Below are positions 51,030-60,502 of a stretch of 64,000 nt of DNA, piece by piece. The stretch spans positions 1,736,001-1,800,000 of the forward strand of contig NZ_VFPO01000001.1 in the NCBI RefSeq assembly GCF_006716765.1, written 5' to 3'. The DNA comes from Actinomadura hallensis. Its GTDB lineage: Bacteria > Actinomycetota > Actinomycetes > Streptosporangiales > Streptosporangiaceae. The position numbers were made by a program, and so were the translations under genes. The first letter of the stretch is position 1. Each line of letters opens with the position of its first letter. The notes under the pieces are model-generated. The model was not told the DNA's origin, did not search any database, and saw only the letters and a program-made list of their open reading frames with translations.

Positions 51030-52679
51030 ATGAGCGAGGACGAACGCTACGTCGTCGGCGTCGACTTCGGCACGCTGTCCGGGCGGGCGGTGCTCGTCCG
51101 CGTCGCCGACGGAGCCGAGGTCGCCGACGCCGTCCACGAGTACGACCACGGGGTCATCGACGAGACCCTCCCGGCGGGCGGCCGCCTCGACCCCGACTGG
51201 GCCCTCCAGGCGCCCGGAGACTGGCTGGACGTGCTCCGGGTCGCCGTCCCCAAGGCGCTGGCCGCCGCGGACGTCCCGCCGTCCCGGGTCATCGGCATCG
51301 GCACGGACTTCACCGCGTGCACGGTGCTGCCGGCGACGGCCGACGGGACGCCGCTGTCGGACCTGTACCCGGACCGGCCGCACGCCTGGCCGAAGCTGTG
51401 GAAGCACCACGCCGGCCAGCCGCAGGCGGACAGGATCAACGCCCTGGCCGCCGAGCGCGGGGAGCCGTGGCTGCGCCGCTACGGCGGGAAGATCTCCTCG
51501 GAGTGGGAGTTCGCCAAGGGCCTGCAGCTGCTGGAGCAGGACCCCGAGCTGTACCGCCTGGCCGACCGCTGGATCGAGGCCGCGGACTGGATCATCTGGC
51601 GCCTCACCGGCCGGGAGTCCCGCAACATCTGCACGGCCGGGTACAAGGGCATCTACCAGGACGGCCGGTACCCCTCGCGGGAGTTCCTGGCCGCCCTCCA
51701 CCCGGACTTCGCGGACTTCACCGCCAAGCTCGGCCACGACCTGTCCCCGCTCGGCGGCCTCGCCGGGACCCTGACCGCGGAGGCCGCGGCCTGGACGGGC
51801 CTGCCCGAGGGCATCGCCGTCGCGGTCGGCAACGTCGACGCGCACGTGACCGCCGCCGCGGCCGACGCCGTCCGCCCCGGCCAGATGGTCGCGATCATGG
51901 GGACGTCCACCTGCCACGTCATGTCGTCGGACCGGCTCGCCGAGGTCCCCGGCATGTGCGGCGTCGTCGCCGACGGCATCGTCCCGGGCCTGTGGGGGTA
52001 CGAGGCGGGCCAGTCCGGCGTCGGCGACATCTTCGGCTGGTTCGTCGACAACTGCGTCCCCGCCTCCTACGAGCGGGCGGCCGCCGCGGCCGGGAGGACC
52101 GTCCACGAGCACCTCACCGAGCTGGCCGCCGGGCAGCCGGTCGGGCGGCACGGGCTCGTCGCGCTCGACTGGAACAACGGCAACCGGTCCGTTCTCGTCG
52201 ACCACGACCTGTCCGGGCTCGTCGTCGGGCAGACGCTCGCCACCCGGCCGGAGGACGTCTACCGCGCCCTCATCGAGGCCACCGCGTTCGGCACCCGCGT
52301 GATCGTGGAGACGTTCGAGGCGTCGGGCGTCCCGGTCGAGGAGATCGTCGTCGCGGGCGGCCTGCTGAAGAACCGGTTCCTGCTGCAGGTGTACGCCGAC
52401 GTGCTGCGCCGCCCCCTGTCGGTCATCGGCTCGTCCCAGGGCCCGGCGCTCGGCGCCGCGATCCACGCGGCCGTCGCCGCCGGCGCCCATCCCGACATCA
52501 CCGCGGCCGCCGCCGCGATGGGCCGCCGCGTCCCGTCCGCCTACGTCCCCGACGGGGCCCGCGCCGACGCCTACGACTCCCTCTACGAGATCTACCGGAC
52601 GCTGCACGACCGCTTCGCCGACGGCGCGATCATGCACCGCCTCCGCGCCCTCCGCACGGCCGCGCACGCGGCGCCCTAG
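51030..52679 (+). CDS. araB: L-ribulokinase (FGGY family)
   Basis: 549 residues. The FGGY N-terminus VVGVDFGTLSGRAVLV, GIGTDFTACTVLP, the MGTSTCHV phosphate loop and VVAGGLLKNRFLLQVYADV (second half) identify AraB. Phosphorylates L-ribulose at C5 using ATP. GGAGGAG lies before the ATG. Its TAG stop shares the palindrome CTAG (52676-52679) with the convergent second lacI gene. Confidence 0.96.
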   Translation: MSEDERYVVGVDFGTLSGRAVLVRVADGAEVADAVHEYDHGVIDETLPAGGRLDPDWALQAPGDWLDVLRVAVPKALAAADVPPSRVIGIGTDFTACTVLPATADGTPLSDLYPDRPHAWPKLWKHHAGQPQADRINALAAERGEPWLRRYGGKISSEWEFAKGLQLLEQDPELYRLADRWIEAADWIIWRLTGRESRNICTAGYKGIYQDGRYPSREFLAALHPDFADFTAKLGHDLSPLGGLAGTLTAEAAAWTGLPEGIAVAVGNVDAHVTAAAADAVRPGQMVAIMGTSTCHVMSSDRLAEVPGMCGVVADGIVPGLWGYEAGQSGVGDIFGWFVDNCVPASYERAAAAAGRTVHEHLTELAAGQPVGRHGLVALDWNNGNRSVLVDHDLSGLVVGQTLATRPEDVYRALIEATAFGTRVIVETFEASGVPVEEIVVAGGLLKNRFLLQVYADVLRRPLSVIGSSQGPALGAAIHAAVAAGAHPDITAAAAAMGRRVPSAYVPDGARADAYDSLYEIYRTLHDRFADGAIMHRLRALRTAAHAAP

Positions 52680-53758
52680 GGCCGGCGGCCTAGGGCGCCT
52701 CCGCGCCCGCTCCCTGGGGCGCCTCCGCGCCGGCGGGGGGCGGTGCTGCGGCGGACGATCAGGCGGCTCGGGACGGGGCCCGCGGCCTCCGCCGCCCGCC
52801 CCGTCCCGGCCGGCCGCGGCGCCTCGGTGAGCTGCGCGATCAGCAGCTCCACGCAGTGGCGGCCGAGGGCGGTGAAGTCCTGCCGGACGGTCGTGAGCGG
52901 CGGGGTGAGGAACGCCGCCTCCGGGATGTCGTCGAACCCGATGACGCTGACGTCGGCGGGCACCCTGCGGCCGCTCTCGTGGATCGCCCACAGCAGCCCC
53001 AGCGCGATCTGGTCGTTGGCCGCGAACACGGCCGTCACGCCGGGGTCGGCGGCCAGCACCCGGCCGCGCTCGTAGCCGGACCGGGCGCTCCAGTCGCCGG
53101 GGGCGCAGTCCGGGACCTCCGCGCCCGCCTCGACGAGGGCGTCCCGCCAGCCGCGGGTGCGCTCGTTCGCCTCCCACCAGTCCGCCGGGCCCGGCAGGTG
53201 GTGGACGGTCCGGTGCCCGAGCTCCAGCAGGTACCGGGTCGCCTCCCGCGGGGCCAGGTAGTGGTCGGCCGACACGGTCGGAACCGACGCCGGCGGCCCC
53301 AGCAGCACGGTCGGCAGGTCGTCCGGGAGGTGCCGCAATGCCTCGTCCGGCGGGACGTGCCCGGGGATCATGATGATCCCGTCCACGCCCTGGTCGCGGA
53401 ACCGGTCCACCGCCCCCGCGACGGCGCCGTGCCCCGGCGACTCCAGGCTCGCGACGCTGGTGAAGAAGTCGGCCGCGCGGGCGTTGCGCTCGATCGCCGC
53501 GATGATCGACGCGGGGCCGAACAGCGCGGTGTCGAAGCTGACGACGCCGAGCGTGCGGGACCGGCCGGTCGCCAGCGCCCGCGCCGCCGCGTTCGGCCGG
53601 AAGTCCAGCTGCGCCGCCGCGGCGAGCACCCGGTCCCGGGTCTGCGGGCTGACCATGGGGTGGTTCTTGAACACCCGGGACACCGTCTGGTGCGACACCC
53701 CGGCGAGCCGGGCGACGTCGCGGAGACCGGGCCTGCCCGGTGGCGGGGTCGGGGTCAT
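52676..53758 (-). CDS. Second LacI-family regulator, end of the sugar transporter operon
   Basis: 360 residues. The HTH LRDVARLAGVSHQTVSRVFKN and hinge NAAARALATGRSRTLGVVSFD are followed by a ligand-binding domain with FAANDQIALG and VIGFDDIPEA. It is last in the leftward binding-protein/ATPase/permease cluster, 42 bp after the permease stop. Likely co-regulates sugar uptake. The C-terminus is a basic, glycine-rich tail. Confidence 0.92.
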   Translation of the reverse strand: MTPTPPPGRPGLRDVARLAGVSHQTVSRVFKNHPMVSPQTRDRVLAAAAQLDFRPNAAARALATGRSRTLGVVSFDTALFGPASIIAAIERNARAADFFTSVASLESPGHGAVAGAVDRFRDQGVDGIIMIPGHVPPDEALRHLPDDLPTVLLGPPASVPTVSADHYLAPREATRYLLELGHRTVHHLPGPADWWEANERTRGWRDALVEAGAEVPDCAPGDWSARSGYERGRVLAADPGVTAVFAANDQIALGLLWAIHESGRRVPADVSVIGFDDIPEAAFLTPPLTTVRQDFTALGRHCVELLIAQLTEAPRPAGTGRAAEAAGPVPSRLIVRRSTAPRRRGGAPGSGRGGALGRRP

Positions 53759-53800
53759 GTCACTCCGGAAGATACCGGGTGCTCCGTCCCGGCCACCGGG

Positions 53801-55042
53801 TCAGCGGGCCGTTCCGGCGCGGCGCTTGGCCCAGATGTCGAACGCGACGGCCGCCAGCAGGACCAGGCCCTTGATCAGCATGACCCGCTCGCTCGGCGCG
53901 CCGAGCAGCGACATCCCGTTGTTGATCACGCCCATGATCAGGCCGCCGGTGATCGCGCCGACGACCTTGCCGACCCCGCCCTGCACGGCCGCGCCGCCGA
54001 TGAACGCCGCCGCGATCGCGTCCAGCTCGAACATGTTCCCGGCGGTCGGGCCCGCCTGGTTGAGCCGCCCGGCGAACACGATCCCGGCGACGGCCGACAG
54101 CACGCCCATGTTGACGAACAGCCAGAACGACACCGACTTGACCTTGATGCCGGACAGCCGGGCCGCGAGCGGGTTGCCGCCCAGCGCGTAGACGTGCCGG
54201 CCGAACACCGCCCGGTTCATCACCAGCGTGGAGCCGAGGACGAGGACGCCGAGCAGCACCAGCACCCAGGGCATGTTCTTGAACCGCGCGAGCTGCACGG
54301 CCATGAACACGACCACCACGACCGCCAGCGCGTTCTTGGCCGCGAACACCGGCAGCGGCTCGACCTTCTGCCCGTGCCGGATGCGTCCCTGCCGGTTGCG
54401 CCACCCGATCCCGACGTACCCGGTGACCAGCACCACCGCCATCAGCAGCGTGAACAGGTCCGCGCCGCCGAGCGGCCCGAGCCCGATGTTGCCGAGGTAG
54501 CCGGGCAGGAACCCGTTCGCGATCGTGCGCACCTCGTCGGGGAACGGGCCGATGCCCTGGTTGCCGAGGATGGTGAGCGTCAGCGCCCGGAACACCAGCA
54601 TCCCCGCCAGCGTCACGATGAACGCCGGGATCTCGAAGTAGGCGATCCAGTAGCCCTGCCACGCCCCGATCGCGGCGCCCGCCAGCAGCGTCACCAGGAT
54701 CGCCGCCGGCCACGGGACGTCGTGGTTCACCATCAGCACCGCCGCGATGGCCCCCGTCACGGCGACCACCGACCCGACCGACAGGTCGATGTGCCCGCCG
54801 ATGATCACCATGATCATTCCGATGGACAGGATGAGGATGTAGGAGTTCTGGACGATGATGTTCGAGATGTTCTGCGGCGACAGCAGCTGCCCGTCGGTGA
54901 GCACCGCGAACAGCGCGACGATCATCCCGAACGCGACGTAGATCCCGCTCTGCCGCAGGTTGACGGGCAGGGCCCGGCCCGCCTTCGGCCGCTCGGCGGG
55001 CGGCGGGGTCACGGCCCGGTCGGCCGGCGCCACGCTGCTCAT
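53801..55042 (-). CDS. Sugar ABC transporter permease (XylH/GguB type)
   Basis: 413 residues with about ten hydrophobic helices and the conserved GxxxxGxxN loop region as GGNPLAARLSGI. It forms the membrane channel for pentose uptake with the ATPase and binding protein. The ATG at 55042 overlaps the stop of the last of seven relay mini-ORFs (ATGA 55042-55039), and AGGGAGA lies about 10 bases upstream inside that mini-ORF. Arabinose as substrate is inferred from the araDAB neighbours. Confidence 0.93.
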   Translation of the reverse strand: MSSVAPADRAVTPPPAERPKAGRALPVNLRQSGIYVAFGMIVALFAVLTDGQLLSPQNISNIIVQNSYILILSIGMIMVIIGGHIDLSVGSVVAVTGAIAAVLMVNHDVPWPAAILVTLLAGAAIGAWQGYWIAYFEIPAFIVTLAGMLVFRALTLTILGNQGIGPFPDEVRTIANGFLPGYLGNIGLGPLGGADLFTLLMAVVLVTGYVGIGWRNRQGRIRHGQKVEPLPVFAAKNALAVVVVVFMAVQLARFKNMPWVLVLLGVLVLGSTLVMNRAVFGRHVYALGGNPLAARLSGIKVKSVSFWLFVNMGVLSAVAGIVFAGRLNQAGPTAGNMFELDAIAAAFIGGAAVQGGVGKVVGAITGGLIMGVINNGMSLLGAPSERVMLIKGLVLLAAVAFDIWAKRRAGTAR

Positions 55043-55200
55043 ACTGGGGTCTCCCTGGTGTGCGTCATGTCTGGGTGTGCGTCCCGGTCTGGGTCATGTC
55101 CCGGTCTGGGTCATGTCCCGGTCTGGGTCATGTCCCGGTCTGGGTCATGTCCCGGTCTGGGTCATGTCCCGGTCTGGGTCATGTCTCGGTCTGGGTCATG
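55039..55200 (-). repeat. 17-bp tandem repeat array forming a chain of seven overlapping mini-ORFs between ATPase and permease genes
   Basis: On the + strand the unit GGTCTGGGTCATGTCCC starts at 55086, 55103, 55120, 55137, 55154, 55171 and 55188, period exactly 17. On the coding (minus) strand each unit has ATGACCCAGACCGGGACATGA: a six-codon ORF (MTQTGT) whose TGA overlaps the next ATG. The ATPase gene ends in the first unit (stop 55181-55179). Mini-ORFs start at 55182, 55165, 55148, 55131, 55114, 55097 (10 codons) and 55068 (9 codons). The last stop overlaps the permease ATG at 55042. Each reading frame is shifted by one relative to the one before. Confidence 0.9.
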
Positions 55201-56708
55201 AGCTGCATCAGCCGCTCGGGGGTCGCGTCGGCGCGGCTCACCTCGCCGGTGATCCGGCCCTCGGCCATCGCGTACACGCGGTCGCAGATTCCGATCAGCT
55301 CCGGCAGCTCGGACGAGATGACCAGCACCGCCCGGCCCTGGTCGGCCATCCGGTTGATGATCGAGTAGATCTCGTACTTGGCGCCGACGTCGATGCCGCG
55401 GGTCGGCTCGTCGAGGATCAGGACGTCGGCGTCGGTGAACATCCACTTCGACAGGACGACCTTCTGCTGGTTGCCGCCGCTCAGCTCGCCCGCGGGGGTG
55501 AGCACGCTCGGCGTCTTGATGTTCATCTCCTTGCGGTACCGCTCGGCGACCGCGTACTCGCGGCCCGCGTCCACCCAGCCGGCCCTGGCCAGGCCGCGCA
55601 GCCCGGCGGCGGAGACGTTGCGCCTGACGTCCTCGATGAGGTTCAGCCCGTAGGTCTTGCGGTCCTCGGTGGCGTAGGCGATGCCGTGCCGGATCGCGTC
55701 GGTGACCGTCCGGATCCTGATCTCCCTGCCGTGCTTGTAGATCCGGCCGGAGATCCCGGTCCCGTAGCTGCGGCCGAAGACGCTCATCGCCAGCTCGGTG
55801 CGGCCCGCGCCCATCAGGCCCGCCAGCCCCACGATCTCGCCGCGGCGCAGCGTCAGCGAGGCGCGGTCCACCACGACGCGGTCGTGCTGGGCGGGGGAGT
55901 GGACGGTCCAGTCCTCGATCCGCAGCACCTCGGCGCCGACGTCCGGGACGCGGGCGGGGAACCGCTGGTCCAGGTCGCGGCCGACCATGCCGGAGATGAT
56001 GCGGTCCTCCGGCACGTCGCCGCGCATGTCGAGCGTCTCGATCGTCCGGCCGTCCCGCAGGATCGTGGTCCGGTCGGCGACCGCGCGGATCTCGTTCAGC
56101 TTGTGCGAGATGATCACGCAGGTGATGCCCTCGGCGCGCAGGCCGCGCAGCAGGTCGAGCAGGTGCTCGGAGTCGGCGTCGTTGAGCGCCGCGGTCGGCT
56201 CGTCCAGGATCAGCAGCTTCACCCGCTTCGACAGCGCCTTGGCGATCTCCACGAGCTGCTGCTTGCCGACGCCGAGGTCCATCGCCGGCGTCACCGGGTT
56301 CTCCCGCAGCCCGACCCGTTCGAGGAGCCGCGCCGCCTCGGCGTTGGTGCGGTTCCAGTCGATGAGCCCGAACCGGCCCCGCCGCTCGTTGCCGAGGAAG
56401 ATGTTCTCGGCGATCGACAGGTACGGGCTGAGCGCCAGCTCCTGGTGGATGATGACGATGCCGCGCCGCTCGCTGTCGCGGATGCCGGAGAACCGGCACG
56501 GCTCGCCCTCGAACTCGATCTCTCCGCTGTAGGAGCCGTGCGGGTGGACGCCGGAGAGGACCTTCATCAGCGTCGACTTGCCGGCCCCGTTCTCCCCGCA
56601 GATCGCGTGGATCTCGCCCCGCCGGACCTCCAGGTCGACGTCCTGGAGCGCCTTCACCGCCGGGAACGCCTTGGTGATGCCGCGCATCCGCAGTATCGCG
56701 TCGGTCAT
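55179..56708 (-). CDS. Sugar ABC transporter ATP-binding protein with two ABC domains (XylG/GguA type)
   Basis: 509 residues. The first ABC domain has Walker [19 protein letters not shown] and Walker [12 protein letters not shown]. The second has the degenerate loop [22 protein letters not shown] and [17 protein letters not shown]. This is the pattern of CUT2-type sugar importers. Its C-terminal residues MTQTET come from the first unit of the 17-bp repeat array, so the original protein end is probably just before. GAGGAGG precedes the ATG. Confidence 0.94.
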   Translation of the reverse strand: MTDAILRMRGITKAFPAVKALQDVDLEVRRGEIHAICGENGAGKSTLMKVLSGVHPHGSYSGEIEFEGEPCRFSGIRDSERRGIVIIHQELALSPYLSIAENIFLGNERRGRFGLIDWNRTNAEAARLLERVGLRENPVTPAMDLGVGKQQLVEIAKALSKRVKLLILDEPTAALNDADSEHLLDLLRGLRAEGITCVIISHKLNEIRAVADRTTILRDGRTIETLDMRGDVPEDRIISGMVGRDLDQRFPARVPDVGAEVLRIEDWTVHSPAQHDRVVVDRASLTLRRGEIVGLAGLMGAGRTELAMSVFGRSYGTGISGRIYKHGREIRIRTVTDAIRHGIAYATEDRKTYGLNLIEDVRRNVSAAGLRGLARAGWVDAGREYAVAERYRKEMNIKTPSVLTPAGELSGGNQQKVVLSKWMFTDADVLILDEPTRGIDVGAKYEIYSIINRMADQGRAVLVISSELPELIGICDRVYAMAEGRITGEVSRADATPERLMQLMTQTET

Positions 56709-56757
56709 GCTCCTCCTCGGGCCGGCGGGCGCCCGGGGGCGCCCGCCTCCCGGCACG

Positions 56758-57885
56758 TCACTTCAGCTGTTCCTGCGTGTAGTAGCCGGTGTCGATGAGG
56801 TGCTCCTTGTAGTTGTCCTTGTTCACGATCACCGGTTCCAGCAGGTAGGACGGAACGACCTTGACTCCGTTGTCGTAGTCCTTCGTGTTGTTGACCTCGG
56901 GCTTCTCGCCCTTGAGCACGGCGTCGGCCATCTTCACGGTGACGGAGGCGAGCTGCCGGGTGTCCTTGTAGATGGTCGAGTACTGCTCGCCCGCGATGAT
57001 CGACTTGACCGAGGCGACCTCCGCGTCCTGGCCGGTCACGACCGGGTAGGGCTGGCCCGGCGTCCCGTAGCCGCTGGACTTCAGCGCCGACAGGATGCCG
57101 ATCGACAGCCCGTCGTAGGGGGACAGGACGCCCTGGACCTTCGTCCCGCCGCCGTAGTGGCGGGTGAGGAGGTCCTCCATGCGCTTCTGCGCCCGCTCCG
57201 GGTCCCAGCGGAGCGTCGCGATGGTCTCGAAGTCGGTCTGGCCGCTCTTGACCACGAGCTTCTTCTGGTCGATGTAGGGCTTGAGGGTGTCCATCGCGCC
57301 GTTGTAGAAGAACGTCGCGTTGTTGTCGTCGGGCGAGCCGGCGAACACCTCGATGTTGAACGGGCCCTTCTCGTCGCCCTCGGACCCGTCCGGCTTCTTG
57401 AGCCCGAGCCCGACGAGCAGCGAGGTCGCCTGCTGGACGCCGACCTTGTAGTTGTCGAACGTGGCGTAGTAGTCGACGTTCTCGGAGTTGCGGATCAGCC
57501 GGTCGTAGGCGATGACCGGGATGTCGTTGTCGGCCGCGTTCTGCAGCTGGGTGGTGATCGCGGTGCCGTCGATCGAGGCGATGATCAGCAGGCGCGCGCC
57601 CTTGGTGATCTGGTTGTCGATCTGGTTGGCCTGGGTGGGGATGTCGTTCTCTGCGTACTGGAGGTCGACCTTGTAGCCGAGTTCCTCGAGCTGCTTCTTG
57701 AGGTTGTCGCCGTCGTGGATCCAGCGCTCGGACGAGCGGGTCGGCATCGTGACGCCGACGAGGGCGCCCTTCGCGGACTGCTTCTCCGCCTCCTGGTCGA
57801 CGGTCTTCTCGCTCGACCCGCACGCGGTCATGCCGAGCGCGAGCCCAAGGCCCAGCGCCAGGCTGACGAGTTGTCTGCGCTTCAC
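56758..57885 (-). CDS. ChvE/XylF-type sugar-binding lipoprotein
   Basis: 375 residues. The signal peptide ends in a lipobox, [10 protein letters not shown] (Cys22). The mature protein is a periplasmic-binding-protein fold of the ChvE/XylF group with [17 protein letters not shown], the DGTAI segment and [10 protein letters not shown]. It delivers pentose to the ATPase and permease encoded downstream. GTG start at 57885 behind CGAGGTGAG. Positioned first in the leftward operon, with an operator-like half-site upstream. Confidence 0.93.
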   Translation of the reverse strand: MKRRQLVSLALGLGLALGMTACGSSEKTVDQEAEKQSAKGALVGVTMPTRSSERWIHDGDNLKKQLEELGYKVDLQYAENDIPTQANQIDNQITKGARLLIIASIDGTAITTQLQNAADNDIPVIAYDRLIRNSENVDYYATFDNYKVGVQQATSLLVGLGLKKPDGSEGDEKGPFNIEVFAGSPDDNNATFFYNGAMDTLKPYIDQKKLVVKSGQTDFETIATLRWDPERAQKRMEDLLTRHYGGGTKVQGVLSPYDGLSIGILSALKSSGYGTPGQPYPVVTGQDAEVASVKSIIAGEQYSTIYKDTRQLASVTVKMADAVLKGEKPEVNNTKDYDNGVKVVPSYLLEPVIVNKDNYKEHLIDTGYYTQEQLK

Positions 57886-57969
57886 GTCTCACCTCGGGGG
57901 GTGGCTGCCGGTGGTGCGGCCAGGCTGTTACCGGTCACACTCGCATGTCAAGGGCCGGGTGTGGGCCGC

Positions 57970-57983
57970 GTCACAACCGTGAC
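57970..57983. promoter_or_regulatory. GTCAC-AACC-GTGAC inverted repeat
   Basis: A perfect 5-bp inverted repeat between the sugar-binding protein gene and its operator-like site at 58001. It could bind a second regulator. No family is identified. Confidence 0.35.
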
Positions 57984-58000
57984 CTTACTCGCCACCCGAT

Positions 58001-58014
58001 TGTTAGCGTTATCA
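58001..58014. promoter_or_regulatory. Operator-like site upstream of the sugar-binding protein gene
   Basis: TGTTAGCGTTATCA matches the left half and centre of the araD palindrome TGTTAGCGCTAACA, 12 of 14 bases. It lies 116 bp before the binding-protein gene start and could tie the transporter to the same LacI regulators. Confidence 0.5.
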
Positions 58015-58123
58015 CTACGCGCGTCAACACCCGGGACGCTCCGTAACGCGCACGCCGCCGAAGGTCTCAAACCCCTACGAAGACCGGGCTTTCAGGAGGC
58101 CGTCCATTGACTACCGCTGTTGG

Positions 58124-59323
58124 TTACCGCAAACATTCCGGGTCGGCCAGGACGGAGGCGAGATCGTCCTGGTAGGGGAACGCCCCCGGCGAGTAGGCGC
58201 ACCACGGCTCCTCCGCGTACGGGTCGCCGTGGACGGCCAGCGCACGCGACCGCGAGCCGCCGCAGACCGTCCGGAACTCGCAGGCGCCGCAGCGGCCCGT
58301 CAGGTTCCCGGGGTCGCGCAGGCCGGTGAAGAGCGGCGAGGACCGGTACACGTCGGTCAGCCGCTCCCGGCGGACGTCGCCCGCCGCGGCCGGGAGGAAA
58401 CCGCTGGGATGCACGGCGCCCAGATGGGAGACGAAGACGAACCCGCGGGCGGAGCCGACGTCCATGGGCGTCCGCCGGGCCCGCCGCACCGGCAGGTCGA
58501 GTTCGGCGAGCCGCCGCCGCAGGCTCGTGTAGAGCGGCCCCAGCCCGAGCACGGTCACGTGGTCGGCGCCGCGCCGCCGCAGGATCTCCCGCTGCAGGAC
58601 GACGCGGCGGAAGTGGTGCGCTTCCGTGGTGCGGGCGGGGATGTGCGCTCCCGCGTCGTAGACGAAGTTGAGGACGTCCTCCACCTGGTGCGGGTCGAGC
58701 CCGGGGAGCAGGCGGCCGCGGCCGGTCGGCACGAGCAGGAAGGCGCTCCACGTCAGCGCCTTCATCGCGTGCACGACCCGGACGATCTCGGCGAGGTCGG
58801 CCAGGTTGTGCCCCGAGACCGTCGTGTTGATCTGAACCTTGAGGCCCAGCTCGTGGGCGGCGTGCCAGGCGTCCAGCGTCCAGCCGAACACGCCCTCGGC
58901 GCCGCGGAAGCCGTCGTGGACGCGCTCCGTCGAGCCGTCCAGGCTCAGCGAGATCGCCCGCGCGCCCGCCTCCTTCAGCCCGGCGAGGTTCTCCGCGGTC
59001 AGGGTCGGCGTCCCGGACGGGGACACCGAGACCGGCAGGCCGAGCCGCGTGCCGTGCCGGACCAGGTCGAACAGGTCGGGCCGCTGGAACGGGTCGCCGC
59101 CGGTGATGACGAACAGCGGCGGCGGAGCGCCGAACGCGGCGACCTGCTCCATCAGGTCGCGGGCCTCGGCGGTGCTCAGCTCGCCCGGGTTCCGGCCGGG
59201 GACGGCCTCCGCGCGGCAGTGCCGGCAGGCCAGCGGGCAGGCGCGCGTCGCCTCCCAGATCACGATGAAGGGCCGGTCGGCGGTGTCGTGGCGGGGAGCG
59301 CGGATCTGTCTCGTCGGCCTCAT
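58124..59323 (-). CDS. Radical SAM/SPASM protein (TIGR04053-like)
   Basis: 399 residues. CPLACRHC at about residues 30-37 binds the radical SAM cluster; ITGGDPFQRPD and the C-terminal SPASM-like CGACEFRTVCGG...C follow. It resembles the heme-related TIGR04053 group. Product unknown. ATG at 59323, preceded by GAGAGGTG, is preferred; a GTG at 59389, overlapping the upstream gene, lies in a 15-bp duplication (GTGTCTGAGCCCGCC twice) and is the alternative. Co-directional with the Acg-type gene 58 bp upstream. Confidence 0.85.
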   Translation of the reverse strand: MRPTRQIRAPRHDTADRPFIVIWEATRACPLACRHCRAEAVPGRNPGELSTAEARDLMEQVAAFGAPPPLFVITGGDPFQRPDLFDLVRHGTRLGLPVSVSPSGTPTLTAENLAGLKEAGARAISLSLDGSTERVHDGFRGAEGVFGWTLDAWHAAHELGLKVQINTTVSGHNLADLAEIVRVVHAMKALTWSAFLLVPTGRGRLLPGLDPHQVEDVLNFVYDAGAHIPARTTEAHHFRRVVLQREILRRRGADHVTVLGLGPLYTSLRRRLAELDLPVRRARRTPMDVGSARGFVFVSHLGAVHPSGFLPAAAGDVRRERLTDVYRSSPLFTGLRDPGNLTGRCGACEFRTVCGGSRSRALAVHGDPYAEEPWCAYSPGAFPYQDDLASVLADPECLR

Positions 59324-59381
59324 CGTCACCTCTCGGCGGAAGCGCGGCCCCTGGACGGTGGCGGGCTCAGACACGGCGGGC

Positions 59382-60383
59382 TCAGACACGGCGGGCCCGC
59401 GCCTTCGCCGACCGGGTGAGGACCTCGGGGAACGGGCGGCGGGGCGTGCCGGGCACCGGCGGCCCGTACCCGAAGCGGATGATCGCCTGGATGTGCCCGG
59501 CCGGCCGCGCGCCTCCCGTCCGTGCGCCGCGGTCCGCGTCCAGCATGTCGAGCGGCTGGCAGAGCAGCGAGGCCGACACCCCGCGCCGCGTCGCGGTCAG
59601 CAGCACCCGCTGGAGCGCCTGCCCGGCCCGCAGCCAGTCCGCGGGCCCGTCGCCGCCGGTGAGCAGGACGCCGAGCTGCGGCCGCGCGGAGAAGTCGTCG
59701 ACCGGCCGCCCGGCCCCCGGTCCGGCGAGGCCGAAGTCGCGCACCGGGACGCCGCGCCCGCTCGGGCGGGGCCCGAACGCGTACCAGGGGACGCCGTCGC
59801 CGCGGGTGCGGTCCGGCGTCCAGCGGGCCAGTTCGGCGAGGTAGGCCGGGTTTCCGGCGAGCCTGTCGTCCGCCGCCGCGACCAGGCTCAGCAGGGACGC
59901 CGTGGCCTGCGGCCCCGGCAGGCCCAGTGCGGCGCCCTCGGCCCGCGCGGCGGCGACGAGCTCCTCGCGGACCCGCTGCGGCACCGGGCGCTTGCTGAAC
60001 GGCCTCCGGTTGGTGCGCCGGTACGGGATCGCGTCGTACAGCTTCGCCAGGCCGATCGAGGGCATGGGCGCCTCGGCGGCCCGCACGGTCGCCAGGAGGG
60101 TCGGCTCGTCCGCGACGTCGGGGAACGGCGTGACGCGCGCCTCGTGCCCCGTCACGCGGAGCGCCAGCCGCAGGTTGAGCAGCGCGGCGCCGCAGCTGAT
60201 GTGCAGGGACCGGCCGCGGGGGTCGATGACGGGCAGCGCCCGGTCCGGGTCGGCGTGCAGTTCCAGCGCCTCCGTGCCCGCCAGCCGGAAGCGCCACGGC
60301 TGGGTGTTGTGCACCGACGGCGCGGCGATGGCCGCGGTCACCAGCCGGCGGACCCCGGCGTGCGTCTCGAATGGGTGGGGCAT
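59382..60383 (-). CDS. Acg-family nitroreductase-like FMN protein
   Basis: 333 residues. APSVHNTQPWRF near the N-terminus is the nitroreductase-family FMN motif as seen in Acg (Rv2032), and the sequence continues as two degenerate nitroreductase halves. In M. tuberculosis Acg belongs to the DosR dormancy regulon and lacks nitroreductase activity. GGAGG precedes ATG 60383. A DosR-like palindrome lies 62 bp upstream. Confidence 0.82.
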   Translation of the reverse strand: MPHPFETHAGVRRLVTAAIAAPSVHNTQPWRFRLAGTEALELHADPDRALPVIDPRGRSLHISCGAALLNLRLALRVTGHEARVTPFPDVADEPTLLATVRAAEAPMPSIGLAKLYDAIPYRRTNRRPFSKRPVPQRVREELVAAARAEGAALGLPGPQATASLLSLVAAADDRLAGNPAYLAELARWTPDRTRGDGVPWYAFGPRPSGRGVPVRDFGLAGPGAGRPVDDFSARPQLGVLLTGGDGPADWLRAGQALQRVLLTATRRGVSASLLCQPLDMLDADRGARTGGARPAGHIQAIIRFGYGPPVPGTPRRPFPEVLTRSAKARARRV

Positions 60384-60444
60384 GGCGTCCCTCCAGGTGC
60401 TGCCGCTGTACCGACAGGCTCTCCGCCGGGCGCCGCGCGCCCCA

Positions 60445-60458
60445 GGGACCAAGGTCCC
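60445..60458. promoter_or_regulatory. DosR-like box upstream of the Acg-type gene
   Basis: GGGAC-CAAG-GTCCC has the GGGAC-N4-GTCCC core of the mycobacterial DosR box (TTSGGGACTWWAGTCCCSAA). It is a perfect palindrome 62 bp before the start codon. The flanks are not T/A-rich as in M. tuberculosis. Confidence 0.5.
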
Positions 60459-60502
60459 GGTGACGGGGGCCGAAGGGCGGCCGTCCGGGCCGTCGGCGGG
60501 GA

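Noticed and set aside
55086..55204. CRISPR-like array
   Set aside because: The 17-bp units are directly abutting with no spacers, and they form coupled mini-ORFs.
58055..58095. tRNA-like sequence GGTCTCAAACCCCTACGAAGACC
   Set aside because: The pairing is too short and there is no acceptor or T arm; it is intergenic sequence near the sugar operon promoter.
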